Source: Nitrospirota bacterium (GTDB lineage Bacteria > Nitrospirota > Thermodesulfovibrionia > Thermodesulfovibrionales > Magnetobacteriaceae). From it: a DNA stretch of 64,000 bases. The position numbers and the translations under genes are program-made. The DNA lies in assembly GCA_015233895.1 (NCBI GenBank), contig JADFXG010000003.1, positions 62,001 to 126,000 of the forward strand, written 5' to 3'. Of the stretch, positions 9,160 through 17,590 are shown piece by piece; within the stretch, counting starts at the first letter, position 1, and each line of letters begins with the position of its first letter. The notes beneath the pieces were generated by a model. The model saw only the letters and a list, made by a program, of their open reading frames with translations, was not told the origin of the DNA and did no database searches.

Positions 9160-10182
9160 TTAATTGATTTTTAGAATTCCGGTGCCCTTAGTAACATATC
9201 CTATGGTTTTATAAAACACGCCAGAGTTTTCAAAGGCATTCATGTTGTGTTTTCCGATAGTGATGAGAAGTCCTCCGGAGGTCTGAGGATCGGAAAAAAT
9301 GTATTTTAAATGCTCAGGAATGGATTCACTAAATTGCACCCTGTTTGAAAAAAAGTTAAGATTCTTTTTTGCTCCGCCCGGGAAAATCCCCTCCTTTGCC
9401 AGTTCTACTGCGGTATCCATTACAGGCACACAGCCGGAATCTATGACAAAGTTAACGGCAGCCTCCTTTAACATGTTGCAGGCATGGCCTGTAAAGCCAA
9501 AACCGGTAACATCCGTGCATGAAGTAGCATCCGCATTAAGGGCAGCCACGGAGGCGGCACAATTCAGAGTCAGCATCCACTTTACTGCCTCCTCTATTTG
9601 TGTGTTGTTAAGCAGCTTTCGTTTCAGAGCAGTAGTTATAATTCCAATGCCAAGGGGTTTTGTTAATACAATGATGTCACCCTCTTTTGCTCCTGATTTC
9701 AAAAGGATTTTGTTTTTATCTACAGTGCCCGTTACGGAAAGTCCAAACTTTAACTCCGTATCCTCGAGACTGTGGCCGCCTAAGAGTGCAACCCCTGCTG
9801 TATTAAGCACACTTTGGGCTCCGCGCAGAACCTCCTTTAACACGTCAGTTTTGTAATCGCACAGAGGGAACGCGGCCACTGCCAACGCAGTTATAGGAGT
9901 GCCGCCCATGGAGTAAACATCGCTTAACGAATTAGTGGCGCTCACTGCTCCAAACGTGTAGGGATCATTTACCGGAGGTGTTATAAAATCCACCGTCTCA
10001 ACAAAAGCCGTATCTCCGATAAGATACACTCCGGCATCATCACCGGGGCCTACCAGCACCTTAACGCGCAAGCCGCTCTGGAGGCTGTCTCCCAGTGAGC
10101 CTATCAAATCCTCCAGGTCCGCCGGACCCAGCTTTGACACTCACCCGGCTGCTCTAACTTTTTCCGTTAACTTGTAGTCCAT
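9160..10182 (-). CDS. selD: Selenide, water dikinase SelD with selenocysteine at residue 14 (in-frame UGA)
   Basis: SelD makes selenophosphate from selenide and ATP, for Sec-tRNA and selenouridine. A frame read only from the GTG at 10140 lacks the active-site N-terminus. Upstream, without any shift, ATG at 10182 encodes MDYKLTEKVRAAG, then TGA (10143-10141), then VSKLGPADLEDL. That is the SelD active site with Sec in place of Cys and the catalytic lysine at SKL. A GC-rich hairpin with paired ggtcc/ggacc arms lies about 12-27 bases after the UGA, where a bacterial SECIS element is expected. Later motifs include GPGDDAGVY, GGHSLED and SDPQTSGGLL. The product is 340 residues, and the purine-rich agagag precedes the ATG. 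Confidence 0.93.
10130..10143 (-). promoter_or_regulatory. UGA-Sec codon and start of candidate SECIS hairpin in selD
   Basis: The in-frame TGA of selD lies at 10143-10141 on the minus strand. The hairpin that follows has arms ggtcc and ggacc with a GGC loop, spanning about 10128-10114. Distance and size are as expected for a bacterial SECIS that recruits SelB. No folding program was run. Confidence 0.6.
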
Positions 10183-10231
10183 TTTTCTCTCTTTTGGTTT
10201 ATCAAGTTACACTTTAGCTGTGAGAAAATTT

Positions 10232-10615
10232 CTAAAATGTAAGCCCCTGTCTGATAAGAAGCATCTCTCCCAGAAAACTCCCCGGTCGAATTTCGCTGTT
10301 TTTAATGAGTTGCGCCTTATCCAGTTCATAGTGCTTAACACATGAGGCACAAATGTAAAACTTTGCGTCAAAATCATCTGTCAGAGTTTTTATCAGGTCT
10401 GAAATTAGCGAAAACTGATCTTTGTGCTGCCAGATAAGTGTCTCGGCAAATCCCTCTTTTGCCAAAAGCACCGCTTTATCCATCAAAAAAAAATCTACCA
10501 CCGTACCGTAAGCTCTCATATTGACAGCAAGTTGAAACGCCCCCGCTACCGCATCCACACTGTCGTGGGAGTGGGTCATTATAAATACAAACTTCTTATC
10601 TGCATTTTCACTCAA
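10232..10615 (-). CDS. DsrE-like sulfur-relay family protein, next to selD
   Basis: The protein of about 127 residues has the DsrE/DsrF fold pattern: FVFIMTHSHDSVDAVAGAFQLA, then a central AVLLAKEGFAET, then FYICASCVKHYEL with a cysteine pair, then GSFLGEMLLIRQG. DsrE-fold proteins carry sulfur on a cysteine. In many Sec users a TusA-DsrE protein (YedF) is encoded with selD. This one has only the DsrE part. A GTG at 10624 is in frame but abuts its own ribosome site; TTG at 10615 is 7 bases after ggaggt and is chosen. A role in selenium handling is inferred from position only. Confidence 0.75.
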   Translation of the reverse strand: MSENADKKFVFIMTHSHDSVDAVAGAFQLAVNMRAYGTVVDFFLMDKAVLLAKEGFAETLIWQHKDQFSLISDLIKTLTDDFDAKFYICASCVKHYELDKAQLIKNSEIRPGSFLGEMLLIRQGLTF

Positions 10616-10721
10616 GGCAACCACCTCCGCTCTTATGATTTTACATAGCTTAGTTATTGTGCATCTTTACGAGGAAAATTTTCAAGCAGATTTGAGTGCC
10701 TTTAGTGGTTAATTCCCTGCA

Positions 10722-12017
10722 TTAATTTCCCAGCATTTTTACGAAACTTAGAAAAATCTCCATATCGTAATCCTCAAGTTGGCTGCGAATTATAGAAAGG
10801 GCCTCAAAGGAACCAAACGCCTTCTTATACGGACGTGCGGTGGTCAGTGCATCATAAACATCCGCCATGGCTACCACCTTTCCGGCAAAATGGAGATCCT
10901 CTGCCGCAAGTCCATGCGGATAACCCTTGCCCGTCATCTTTTCATGATGTTCGGTTAACGAGTAAATTGTTTCCTTTGAGATGTCTGAATGAAAGCTTAA
11001 GAGTTTTTTACCAATAAGAACGTGTGACTTCATTACTCTGAATTCGTCATCTGTCAGCTTGGTCGGTTTGTTTAGTATTGAGTGTGGAATCTTACACTTG
11101 CCTATGTCGTGAAGCATACCCCCCATTGCAAGGGCAAATATTTCGGTCTGCTTATTCATACCAAGACTTATAGCAAGGCCAACTGCTATTACACTTACAT
11201 TTACACAGTGTGTGTAGGTATAGTAGTCAGACTTATTTATCGTAAAAAGTCCGTTAGTCAATGAATTGTTTTCCTGCATCGAGCTTACAATAGCATCTAT
11301 GTTTTGCTGGCAATCTTTTAATTTCGTACCGGAGCGTGGGTCGGCAAGCAGCTCCTCCATCAACAGCTTTGAGTTTTCCTTCACCACCCTGTTTCTGATT
11401 AGCTCGGATGAACCGTTTGATGACTTTAAACTCATTAGCTCGGTAAGGTATCCCTTATATTTGGCTTTGTCATCACTGTGTATCAGGAAATCGCCCTCAA
11501 CGGCTAATATTTCATCTGTGATGGGGATATCTTTACCTTTGAACATAAATAACTTCAAGATGCGCAAATCCCTCTTTATATACATAGGAAAGTTAACATA
11601 AGTACCCACAAGTAAAGTTGTCTTATCTATATGACTATAATTGTTAAATTCGCTGTAAAACTTATCGAGGTCCTCTTTTGTATATGGCAAGCCATCGAGT
11701 TTGTCCTCTTCGGAGCCCTTCTTATATAACACGGCCTCATCCATTTCCACATGGCCTTCAACATCCAATATTTCTTCTTTTTTTATGAATTTTATCTTAT
11801 CCAGTTCTTTTGAGACATCCGTTTTCTCCTCTAAAACCTTGCTCTTGTCCGGATCTATAAAAACATATGAAATTCCAGCGTTCTTTAGCTTACTTATTTG
11901 TTCATCAGACCTTATAAGGAGACGATCGGTCAAAAACGGCGTTTTCTCCCACGCGACATCCGTCCCGTCAAGAAACATCCCTACCCTCAAATCACTTACA
12001 CTTATTTTCTGTCTCAT
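10722..12017 (-). CDS. HD-GYP cyclic-di-GMP phosphodiesterase with DUF3391 N-terminus
   Basis: HD-GYP proteins hydrolyse cyclic di-GMP to GMP. Residues 1-60 form a DUF3391 domain (KISVSDLRVGMFLDG, ISYVFIDPDKSK). The catalytic domain spans about 265-420, with His-Asp at 303-304 in MLHDIGKCKIP, the HHEKMTGKGYPHGL segment carrying GYP at 365-367, and DVYDALTTARPYK. All expected motifs are intact, so it should be active. No transmembrane segment is seen. It lies about 107 bp before the DsrE-like gene and could lead this minus-strand unit. Confidence 0.92.
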   Translation of the reverse strand: MRQKISVSDLRVGMFLDGTDVAWEKTPFLTDRLLIRSDEQISKLKNAGISYVFIDPDKSKVLEEKTDVSKELDKIKFIKKEEILDVEGHVEMDEAVLYKKGSEEDKLDGLPYTKEDLDKFYSEFNNYSHIDKTTLLVGTYVNFPMYIKRDLRILKLFMFKGKDIPITDEILAVEGDFLIHSDDKAKYKGYLTELMSLKSSNGSSELIRNRVVKENSKLLMEELLADPRSGTKLKDCQQNIDAIVSSMQENNSLTNGLFTINKSDYYTYTHCVNVSVIAVGLAISLGMNKQTEIFALAMGGMLHDIGKCKIPHSILNKPTKLTDDEFRVMKSHVLIGKKLLSFHSDISKETIYSLTEHHEKMTGKGYPHGLAAEDLHFAGKVVAMADVYDALTTARPYKKAFGSFEALSIIRSQLEDYDMEIFLSFVKMLGN

Positions 12018-12421
12018 TTAATTCCCCCCAATCGTATAAACAGACTATGTACAGCGCTCATAGTGTGGCTGCATGCACTCCCCCTTAGCAAAGTGCAAAT
12101 AACCGCATTGTATTATAACTTATTATAAATAATATGTGACTGTTTAGGAAATAATTTTTAAATAAATTTTTCATGGCATTAAATATTTTTTAGCCGCATA
12201 TGTTATACCAATTCGAGACCGTTGCGAAATCCTCAAGATGTAGAATGATTATTTGCCAATTAAGGATTTTTTCAATTTACTAGTCCCTTAACCGTATTCT
12301 ATATTTTGGTAAAACAAAAACACGCCAAATTGCCTTATAAAGAAATTCGCCGACCTTGAACTTTGGTGTTGCTTTAGGCTAAACTTTAATTAACAAATAA
12401 CCGCAAAAGAGGAGGGAAAGT
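12018..12421. other. Divergent intergenic region with a solo MITE end
   Basis: The 404-bp gap between the HD-GYP gene and the flavin-reductase gene is AT-rich and holds no ORF. At 12203-12230 lies the motif ttatacc followed by gagaccgttgcgaaat, which matches one terminus of the elements at 24224-24521 and 40023-40276. No matching second end was found in the gap, so it looks like a decayed or solo copy. The promoters of both flanking genes must lie here, but none is clear. Confidence 0.5.
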
Positions 12422-12877
12422 ATGCAAACTGTAGTAGCAAAGGGTATAACACACGGTGTCTATGTTATAACAGTAAACGCTGGCGGTAAGATTAACGGCA
12501 TGACCGCAAGCTGGGTCTCACAGGTGTCTTTTAATCCTCTGATGTTAATGGTTTCGATAGCTCCGGGCAGGTATTCAAATGAATTGATAAAAGAGTCAGG
12601 GTATTTTGCAATAAATGTCTTATCTGCAAAGCAAGACGGGGAGGCCAGGCTTTTTGGTTTCAGTAGTGGCAGGGATGTTGACAAGTTTAAGAATACCGCT
12701 CATTTTAAAGCTCCAAACGGCTCACCTGTAATTGAAAGCGCTATGGCTTATTGTGAATGTAAGCTTGCTCACGTGTTTTCAGCAGGAGATCATGAGCTTT
12801 TTGTTGGAGACGTTGTTGCTGCAAAACTTCTGAAAGATGTTAACCCATTACTGTTTGCATGGGACAAATTCTTTTAA
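12422..12877 (+). CDS. Flavin reductase-like FMN-binding protein
   Basis: The 151-residue protein belongs to the split-barrel flavin reductase/flavoredoxin family. It opens with THGVYVITVNAGGKINGMTASWVSQVSFNPLM (shown only as positions 11-42), which includes the conserved T-A-S-W FMN-phosphate-binding stretch. It continues with YFAINVLSAKQ and ends in HELFVGDVVAAKLL. Such proteins bind FMN and reduce flavins or pass electrons to partner enzymes. It has a good ribosome site (agaggaggg) and is followed by msrP after 30 bp. A role in feeding electrons to MsrPQ is possible but inferred. Confidence 0.85.
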   Translation: MQTVVAKGITHGVYVITVNAGGKINGMTASWVSQVSFNPLMLMVSIAPGRYSNELIKESGYFAINVLSAKQDGEARLFGFSSGRDVDKFKNTAHFKAPNGSPVIESAMAYCECKLAHVFSAGDHELFVGDVVAAKLLKDVNPLLFAWDKFF

Positions 12878-12907
12878 CTCAGAGAGCGTTAAAGTGAGGA
12901 TAACTGT

Positions 12908-13855
12908 ATGCTTATAAAAAAAGCGGATGATATAAAGAGTTCTGAAATCACAGATGAGTCTTTGTACCTAAAACGGAGAAGTTTCCTTGTGACGGCCTTT
13001 AAGGCCTTAGCATTTGTCCTTGTGCCGTCTGTGGGTTTTTCAGAAGAGCTGCCTCAGGGAAAAAAGTTATCATTTACTCCTGATAAGAGTTACACAGTAG
13101 AGGATGACAAGACATCCTATGATAAAGCAGTAAGCTACAATAACTTTTACGAGTTTTCACTTAATAAAGAAGATGTTAAAGACTTAAGCCGCAACTTTAA
13201 GGTGCGCCCATGGACAGTAACCGTTGACGGATTAGTAAAAAAACCAACCGTCTATGACATTGACCACCTCATTAAAACATTTCCTCAAACTGAACGTACT
13301 TACCGTCACCGATGCGTTGAGGGCTGGTCTATGGTAATTCCATGGATAGGGTTTCAGCTATCTGACCTTATTAAGCAAGTGGAACCTGATTCCCGCGCAA
13401 GGTACGTTAAGTTTACATCACTTTATAACCCTGAGGTTATGATTGGCCAAAAAACGGGTACATTAAACTGGCCATATGTGGAGGGGCTGAGGCTTGATGA
13501 GGCTTTAAACCCTCTCACTCTTTTGGCAGTAGGGATGTATGGCCATGAAATGCCAAATCAAAACGGTGCACCGCTTAGGCTTGTAGTTCCGTGGAAATAT
13601 GGATTTAAAGGTATTAAGTCAATAGTAAGGATTACTTTTACCGATACTATGCCTGTAACCTCATGGAATTTAGCAGGCCCAACTGAATATGGTTTCTATG
13701 CCAATGTTAATCCCAATGTTGATCATCCACGGTGGAGCCAGGGGACAGAAAGAAGGATTGGTAATTTTTTCAGACAAAAAACCTTGCTTTTTAACGGTTA
13801 TCAGAAAGAGGTGGCAAGTCTTTATACCGGTATGGATTTAACTAAAAATTTTTGA
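12908..13855 (+). CDS. msrP: Protein-methionine-sulfoxide reductase catalytic subunit MsrP
   Basis: MsrP (YedY) is a periplasmic mono-MPT molybdoenzyme that repairs oxidised methionines in envelope proteins. The 315-residue product has a Tat-type signal ([15 protein letters not shown], about residues 21-35). The sulfite-oxidase-fold core has the Mo-ligating Cys136 in [11 protein letters not shown] and [11 protein letters not shown], as well as [18 protein letters not shown] near the C-terminus. The stop codon overlaps the start of msrQ, which indicates tight coupling. Confidence 0.95.
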   Translation: MLIKKADDIKSSEITDESLYLKRRSFLVTAFKALAFVLVPSVGFSEELPQGKKLSFTPDKSYTVEDDKTSYDKAVSYNNFYEFSLNKEDVKDLSRNFKVRPWTVTVDGLVKKPTVYDIDHLIKTFPQTERTYRHRCVEGWSMVIPWIGFQLSDLIKQVEPDSRARYVKFTSLYNPEVMIGQKTGTLNWPYVEGLRLDEALNPLTLLAVGMYGHEMPNQNGAPLRLVVPWKYGFKGIKSIVRITFTDTMPVTSWNLAGPTEYGFYANVNPNVDHPRWSQGTERRIGNFFRQKTLLFNGYQKEVASLYTGMDLTKNF

Positions 13856-14454
13856 GTAGCGAGGATAAAAGCCCTGGCGAAAGAGTCCATGTTTTAAGGG
13901 CTCTTATATTTATTCTTTGCCTGGGTCCGTTGCTATACTTAATACTCTTAGCGCTGACTGGTTCACTTGGGGCTAATCCAATTGAAAAACTTATCCGCAT
14001 TACAGGAACCTTCACTTACCACTTTATCATACTGACACTTGCCGTAACTCCGGTCTATGACATCTTGAAAATAAATCACGTACAGCGATATAAAAAGACA
14101 TTCGGGTTGTTTAGTTTTTTTTATGCGTCGCTTCATTTTATGCTATATGCCGGTGTCGATCATTTTTTTAATTTTATGGAAATATTTGAAGACATGATAA
14201 AACACAAAAGAATATATGCAGGGGTTGGGGCTTATTTAATTATGATTCCACTGGCTGTGACCTCAACACGTTGGGCTAAGAGAACTCTTGGCGGCAGGAG
14301 ATGGAGGGGGTTGCACAGACTATTTTATCTCAGTGCCATTGCCGCCGCCGCACACTACCTGCTGGTTGTTAAAAGAGATCTGAGAGAGCCTGTAATATAT
14401 TTTACAGTTGTGCTCCTGTTGTTATTATACCGCTTGAGGCACATAAAGGCATGA
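13852..14454 (+). CDS. msrQ: Haem-binding membrane subunit MsrQ
   Basis: MsrQ (YedZ) is the six-helix b-haem membrane protein that gives electrons to MsrP. The 200-residue product has about six hydrophobic segments and conserved histidines in [27 protein letters not shown]-type context, [15 protein letters not shown] and [10 protein letters not shown]. It starts at TTG 13852, overlapping the msrP stop by 4 bases. Its 3' end overlaps the next gene in ATGA. The usual source of electrons is the quinone pool or a flavin reductase. Confidence 0.93.
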   Translation: MSSEDKSPGERVHVLRALIFILCLGPLLYLILLALTGSLGANPIEKLIRITGTFTYHFIILTLAVTPVYDILKINHVQRYKKTFGLFSFFYASLHFMLYAGVDHFFNFMEIFEDMIKHKRIYAGVGAYLIMIPLAVTSTRWAKRTLGGRRWRGLHRLFYLSAIAAAAHYLLVVKRDLREPVIYFTVVLLLLLYRLRHIKA

Positions 14455-14966
14455 AAGAGGATACGTATTTTTTTGACTATCTGAGCACACAATTTGGCAG
14501 GTTCTTTCTGATTTTTTCAGACACTGATGTTAAGGGGACAACATTCAGGGCTCCGGAAAACGCAGAATATAAAAAGTGCAGCTTGACGCTGTTTTCAGAG
14601 CTTGATGAGTATTTTTGCGGTAAAAGAAGAGAATTTACGACGGGTTTGATAACTCTTTCTGATATAACCCCCTTTAGACGTTCTGTCTATGATGAGCTGT
14701 CAAGAGTGCCGTTTGGGGAGGTGGTAACGTATGGTGGTTTGGCACAAAGAGTTGGCAAACACGGTGGGGCAAGAGCAGTAGGGCAAGCAATGAGACTCAA
14801 TCCCTTTCCTGTACTAATCCCTTGCCACAGAGTTATAAGCAGCAACGGCTCGCTGGGAGGGTACTCCGAGGGAATTGGTATTAAGAGCAAACTTCTGGAA
14901 TTTGAAAAAAAGAACGCATATATTAACTTTGCAAAATCACATAAAAATTTCACTTCTCTTTTATAA
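14451..14966 (+). CDS. ogt: Methylated-DNA-[protein]-cysteine S-methyltransferase
   Basis: The enzyme removes alkyl groups from O6-alkylguanine by suicidal transfer to its own cysteine. The C-terminal domain has PFGEVVTYGGLAQRVG, a helix-turn-helix with GGARAVGQAMRLNPF, and the active site PCHRV with Cys125, followed by SLGGYSEG. The N-terminal domain is divergent. The 171-residue length fits the Ogt group. It overlaps msrQ by 4 bases, so DNA repair and protein repair are co-transcribed. Confidence 0.93.
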   Translation: MKEDTYFFDYLSTQFGRFFLIFSDTDVKGTTFRAPENAEYKKCSLTLFSELDEYFCGKRREFTTGLITLSDITPFRRSVYDELSRVPFGEVVTYGGLAQRVGKHGGARAVGQAMRLNPFPVLIPCHRVISSNGSLGGYSEGIGIKSKLLEFEKKNAYINFAKSHKNFTSLL

Positions 14967-15088
14967 AAAATTTTATTAAAAAATATAAAAAATTGGACAC
15001 TTTAATATGTAATGTAGTAAATTATACGTGGTTGAGTTTAGATGGCTGAAGGCGGCCGATAAAAATGCGAACGCAAGAGGTGAGGTAG

Positions 15089-16039
15089 ATGTCAACATCT
15101 GGCAGACCGGCTGGGCAAGGCAGTTTGTTGCTTGTTGGATCGCTTGGGTTTGTAGGCACGGAACTAGCTAATGAGTGTTTGTTCCAAGGCAAGCATTTGC
15201 GGATATTAGTACGTCCGGAGAGTTTGAGAGATGCCGATAAGCTTAAGAAGGTATCTTTACTAAAAGCAAAAGGCGCACATGTTGTAGAGGGCAGCCTTGA
15301 AGACATAGAATCCCTTAAAAAGGCTGTTGAGGGAGTAAAAATTGTCTTAAGCGCTGTCGGCATTAACAGTGTGGAAAGCCAGGGGGATCTCATACAGGTT
15401 TCTGCAGAAGCCGGCGTTGAGAGATTTATTCCGTCTGATTTCGGTCTGAACCCTTACTATGTTGGGGTTGGCATTAGTAATGTGCTTGACATGAAATTAC
15501 GAGTACATGAAGCAGTGTGGGATAGCCGCATTGGTTATACTTTTATTTATGCCGGTTGTTTGATGGAGTGGTACGCAGTTAATCTGGGAATGTTTTCTTA
15601 TCCGGAGCCTGCTCCTCCTTTGCCTCAAGTAACCGATGTTTACGGCTCTGGCGATAAACTTGCTGCCTTAACTCTGGCCCGGGACGCTGCAAAGGTCACA
15701 GTCAGAGCGCTCGATGACCCCGCAATGCTTTACAAACATGTACATATAATAGGCGAAGCTATTTCCCAAAATGAGATGATCCGGATATTTGAGTCATACT
15801 TTGACAGCCGGATTGAAAGAGTTCCTATAAGCTTTGAAGAGCTTCAGCAGACCATTTCTGATGCAAAAGAGGATAAGGATTTTTTCACATTAATAGTAGC
15901 CCAGCTTGCCGATGCTATATGGATGCGCGGCCGCAGCGCTGTTGTCCCCGACAATTGTGTAAACTCTGTTGTTGTTTACCCTGATATTAAAATGACCACA
16001 TTTACAGACTTTATCAAAACTGTTAAATACAGCCGTTAA
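15089..16039 (+). CDS. NmrA-like NAD(P)-binding reductase (isoflavone-reductase-like)
   Basis: The 316-residue protein has a Rossmann fold near its start (LLLVGSLGFVGTELANECL) with the NADP-type LRILVRPESLRDADK. It continues with GAHVVEGSLED, VLSAVGI and AGVERFIPSDFGLNP. The last motif is typical of isoflavone/phenylcoumaran reductases and NmrA-like proteins. The substrate is unknown. A strong ribosome site (gaggtgagg) precedes the ATG. It is followed one base later by the TIM-barrel isomerase gene, and both may act on the same small metabolite. Confidence 0.82.
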   Translation: MSTSGRPAGQGSLLLVGSLGFVGTELANECLFQGKHLRILVRPESLRDADKLKKVSLLKAKGAHVVEGSLEDIESLKKAVEGVKIVLSAVGINSVESQGDLIQVSAEAGVERFIPSDFGLNPYYVGVGISNVLDMKLRVHEAVWDSRIGYTFIYAGCLMEWYAVNLGMFSYPEPAPPLPQVTDVYGSGDKLAALTLARDAAKVTVRALDDPAMLYKHVHIIGEAISQNEMIRIFESYFDSRIERVPISFEELQQTISDAKEDKDFFTLIVAQLADAIWMRGRSAVVPDNCVNSVVVYPDIKMTTFTDFIKTVKYSR

Positions 16040-16040
16040 A

Positions 16041-16871
16041 GTGTGCCCAAAGCGTATCAGAATAGGCAATCAAACAGCATTCTCTGCTGAGTCTCCGGAA
16101 ACCCCTTTCAATTATGCAATAGAACACTCCTTTGACTCTTTTGAATGGTTCCCGGACAAAAAAGATTATGGGCAGGGCTGGCTTGAGGGTGATATCAGCG
16201 ATGTAAAGCGGTGTGAAATCCGCGCAAAAGCCCTGATGTACGATATAGCGCTTTCCGTTCATGCTCCGGTCACGTTTAACCCTTTAGGAGGCGGCAGCGT
16301 TGAGCATTTCACCGTCACTCTTGACTTCGCCCTCGATATAGGCGCCTCCCTTATCAACATACACTTGTTTACTGAGGAGGGAATTCCTGCATTTACCAGG
16401 GCTCTCATACCGCTTATTGAGTTAACAGCAAAGCACGGGTTGAAACTTTCAATTGAAAACACAACCACAACATCACCTGAGGACTTTAACGAATTGTTTG
16501 CGGTTTTAAAAACGTATAAATCTCTCAGCACGGACCATGTCGGAATCTGTCTGGATATAGGACATGCCAATGTATTTTACGGCACAAGAAACAATTTTCT
16601 TAGATACATGGATTTGCTTTTAGACACTGTACCTGTCATACATCTGCACATCCATGAAAACTATGGGGACATTGACAGCCACCTGACTATTTTTACAGGG
16701 CCATCGTCCACAAATCCGCTCGGTCTGAAGTGTTTTATCAAACGGCTCAAAAAAAGGAATTTTACCGGTATGATGGTTTTGGAGCAGTGGCCAGCTCCAC
16801 CTTCTGTTCTTAACACAGGCAGAGACAAAATTCTTGAATTGATACGGAGCTATGAATATGAACAGACTTAA
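16041..16871 (+). CDS. Sugar phosphate isomerase/epimerase-like TIM-barrel protein
   Basis: The 276-residue protein belongs to the xylose-isomerase-like/AP endonuclease 2 superfamily. Metal ligands are expected in LSIENTTTTSPED, HVGICLDIGHANVF, VIHLHIHENYGDID and MVLEQWPAP. It has no signal peptide. The substrate is not predictable. It starts at GTG 16041 directly after the NmrA-like gene and its 3' end overlaps the JAMM protease gene by 20 bases, so the three form one unit. Confidence 0.82.
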   Translation: MCPKRIRIGNQTAFSAESPETPFNYAIEHSFDSFEWFPDKKDYGQGWLEGDISDVKRCEIRAKALMYDIALSVHAPVTFNPLGGGSVEHFTVTLDFALDIGASLINIHLFTEEGIPAFTRALIPLIELTAKHGLKLSIENTTTTSPEDFNELFAVLKTYKSLSTDHVGICLDIGHANVFYGTRNNFLRYMDLLLDTVPVIHLHIHENYGDIDSHLTIFTGPSSTNPLGLKCFIKRLKKRNFTGMMVLEQWPAPPSVLNTGRDKILELIRSYEYEQT

Positions 16872-17304
16872 ACTTAACAAAGAAACACTCCTGCAGATAT
16901 TCAATCATGCCGTAAGTACGTATCCTGAGGAGTGCTGCGGGATTGTAACTAAAGATGGCCAAACTGAAAAAGTCCACTATTGCAAAAACATACAGAATGA
17001 ACTTCATAAAAGCGATCCGGAAAGACATTGCCGCACAGCAGCGACCGCATACGCTATAGACAGGGACGAGGCACATAGGATATTTTCAGAGGCTAACGCC
17101 TCAGGGGGAACCGTTGCAGCATTCTACCACTCACACCCTGACCACGAGGCATACTTTTCCGAGGAGGATGTAGCAGCACAGACTGTGTTTGGCGAGCCGG
17201 AATTTCCGGACGCATTGCAGATTGTTGTATCAGTCAGGCTCGGAATTATAAACAACCATAAATGTTTTTACTGGAACGGCAAGGGCTTCGAAGAGCTAAC
17301 CTGA
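16852..17304 (+). CDS. M67-family JAMM metallopeptidase
   Basis: The 150-residue protein carries the full JAMM zinc signature: Glu26/27 in YPEECCG, then HSHPDHEAYFSEED with His93, His95, Ser103 and Asp106. Bacterial members cleave ubiquitin-like sulfur carriers such as the C-terminal extensions of ThiS/MoaD-type proteins (for example CysO-cysteine hydrolase Mec). No sulfur-carrier gene is adjacent, so its partner is unknown. It overlaps the preceding gene, which supports one transcript from 15089. Confidence 0.9.
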   Translation: MNMNRLKLNKETLLQIFNHAVSTYPEECCGIVTKDGQTEKVHYCKNIQNELHKSDPERHCRTAATAYAIDRDEAHRIFSEANASGGTVAAFYHSHPDHEAYFSEEDVAAQTVFGEPEFPDALQIVVSVRLGIINNHKCFYWNGKGFEELT

Positions 17305-17383
17305 TCTCTTCAAAACACCACCTCGCCACCCGCCACAGCCTTAAAAGCTAATCTGATCTGGACATCGCCGCTCCATGTACTAT

Positions 17384-17590
17384 TTAGTCCACTGGGGTTA
17401 CTTCAGTTGCCTTTAACCCTTTATTGTCTTCAATAATTTCAAAAGAGACACGCTGCCCCTCTTCTAATGTTTTAAATCCGTTGCCTTGAATTGATGTGTA
17501 GTGCACAAACACATCCGGCCCCTCAGTTCTTGAAATAAAACCATAACCCTTGGTCTTGTTAAACCACTTCACTGTTCCTTCTAACGCCAT
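17384..17590 (-). CDS. csp: Cold-shock domain protein (CspA family)
   Basis: The 68-residue protein is a single cold-shock domain that binds single-stranded RNA/DNA. Both RNP motifs are present: KGYGFISR and VFVHYTSI. The start [15 protein letters not shown] and the C-terminal [12 protein letters not shown] are standard. The gene stands alone on the minus strand. The following 500 bp contain only repeats. Confidence 0.96.
   Translation of the reverse strand: MALEGTVKWFNKTKGYGFISRTEGPDVFVHYTSIQGNGFKTLEEGQRVSFEIIEDNKGLKATEVTPVD

Noticed and set aside
9299-9856. 185-residue plus-strand ORF inside selD
   Set aside because: It is a shadow of selD, whose motifs are clear on the minus strand, with no motif of its own.
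10135-10143. SelD starting at GTG 10140 after a stop codon
   Set aside because: This start has no ribosome site and loses the catalytic N-terminus. The upstream frame through UGA fits the Sec-SelD active site exactly.
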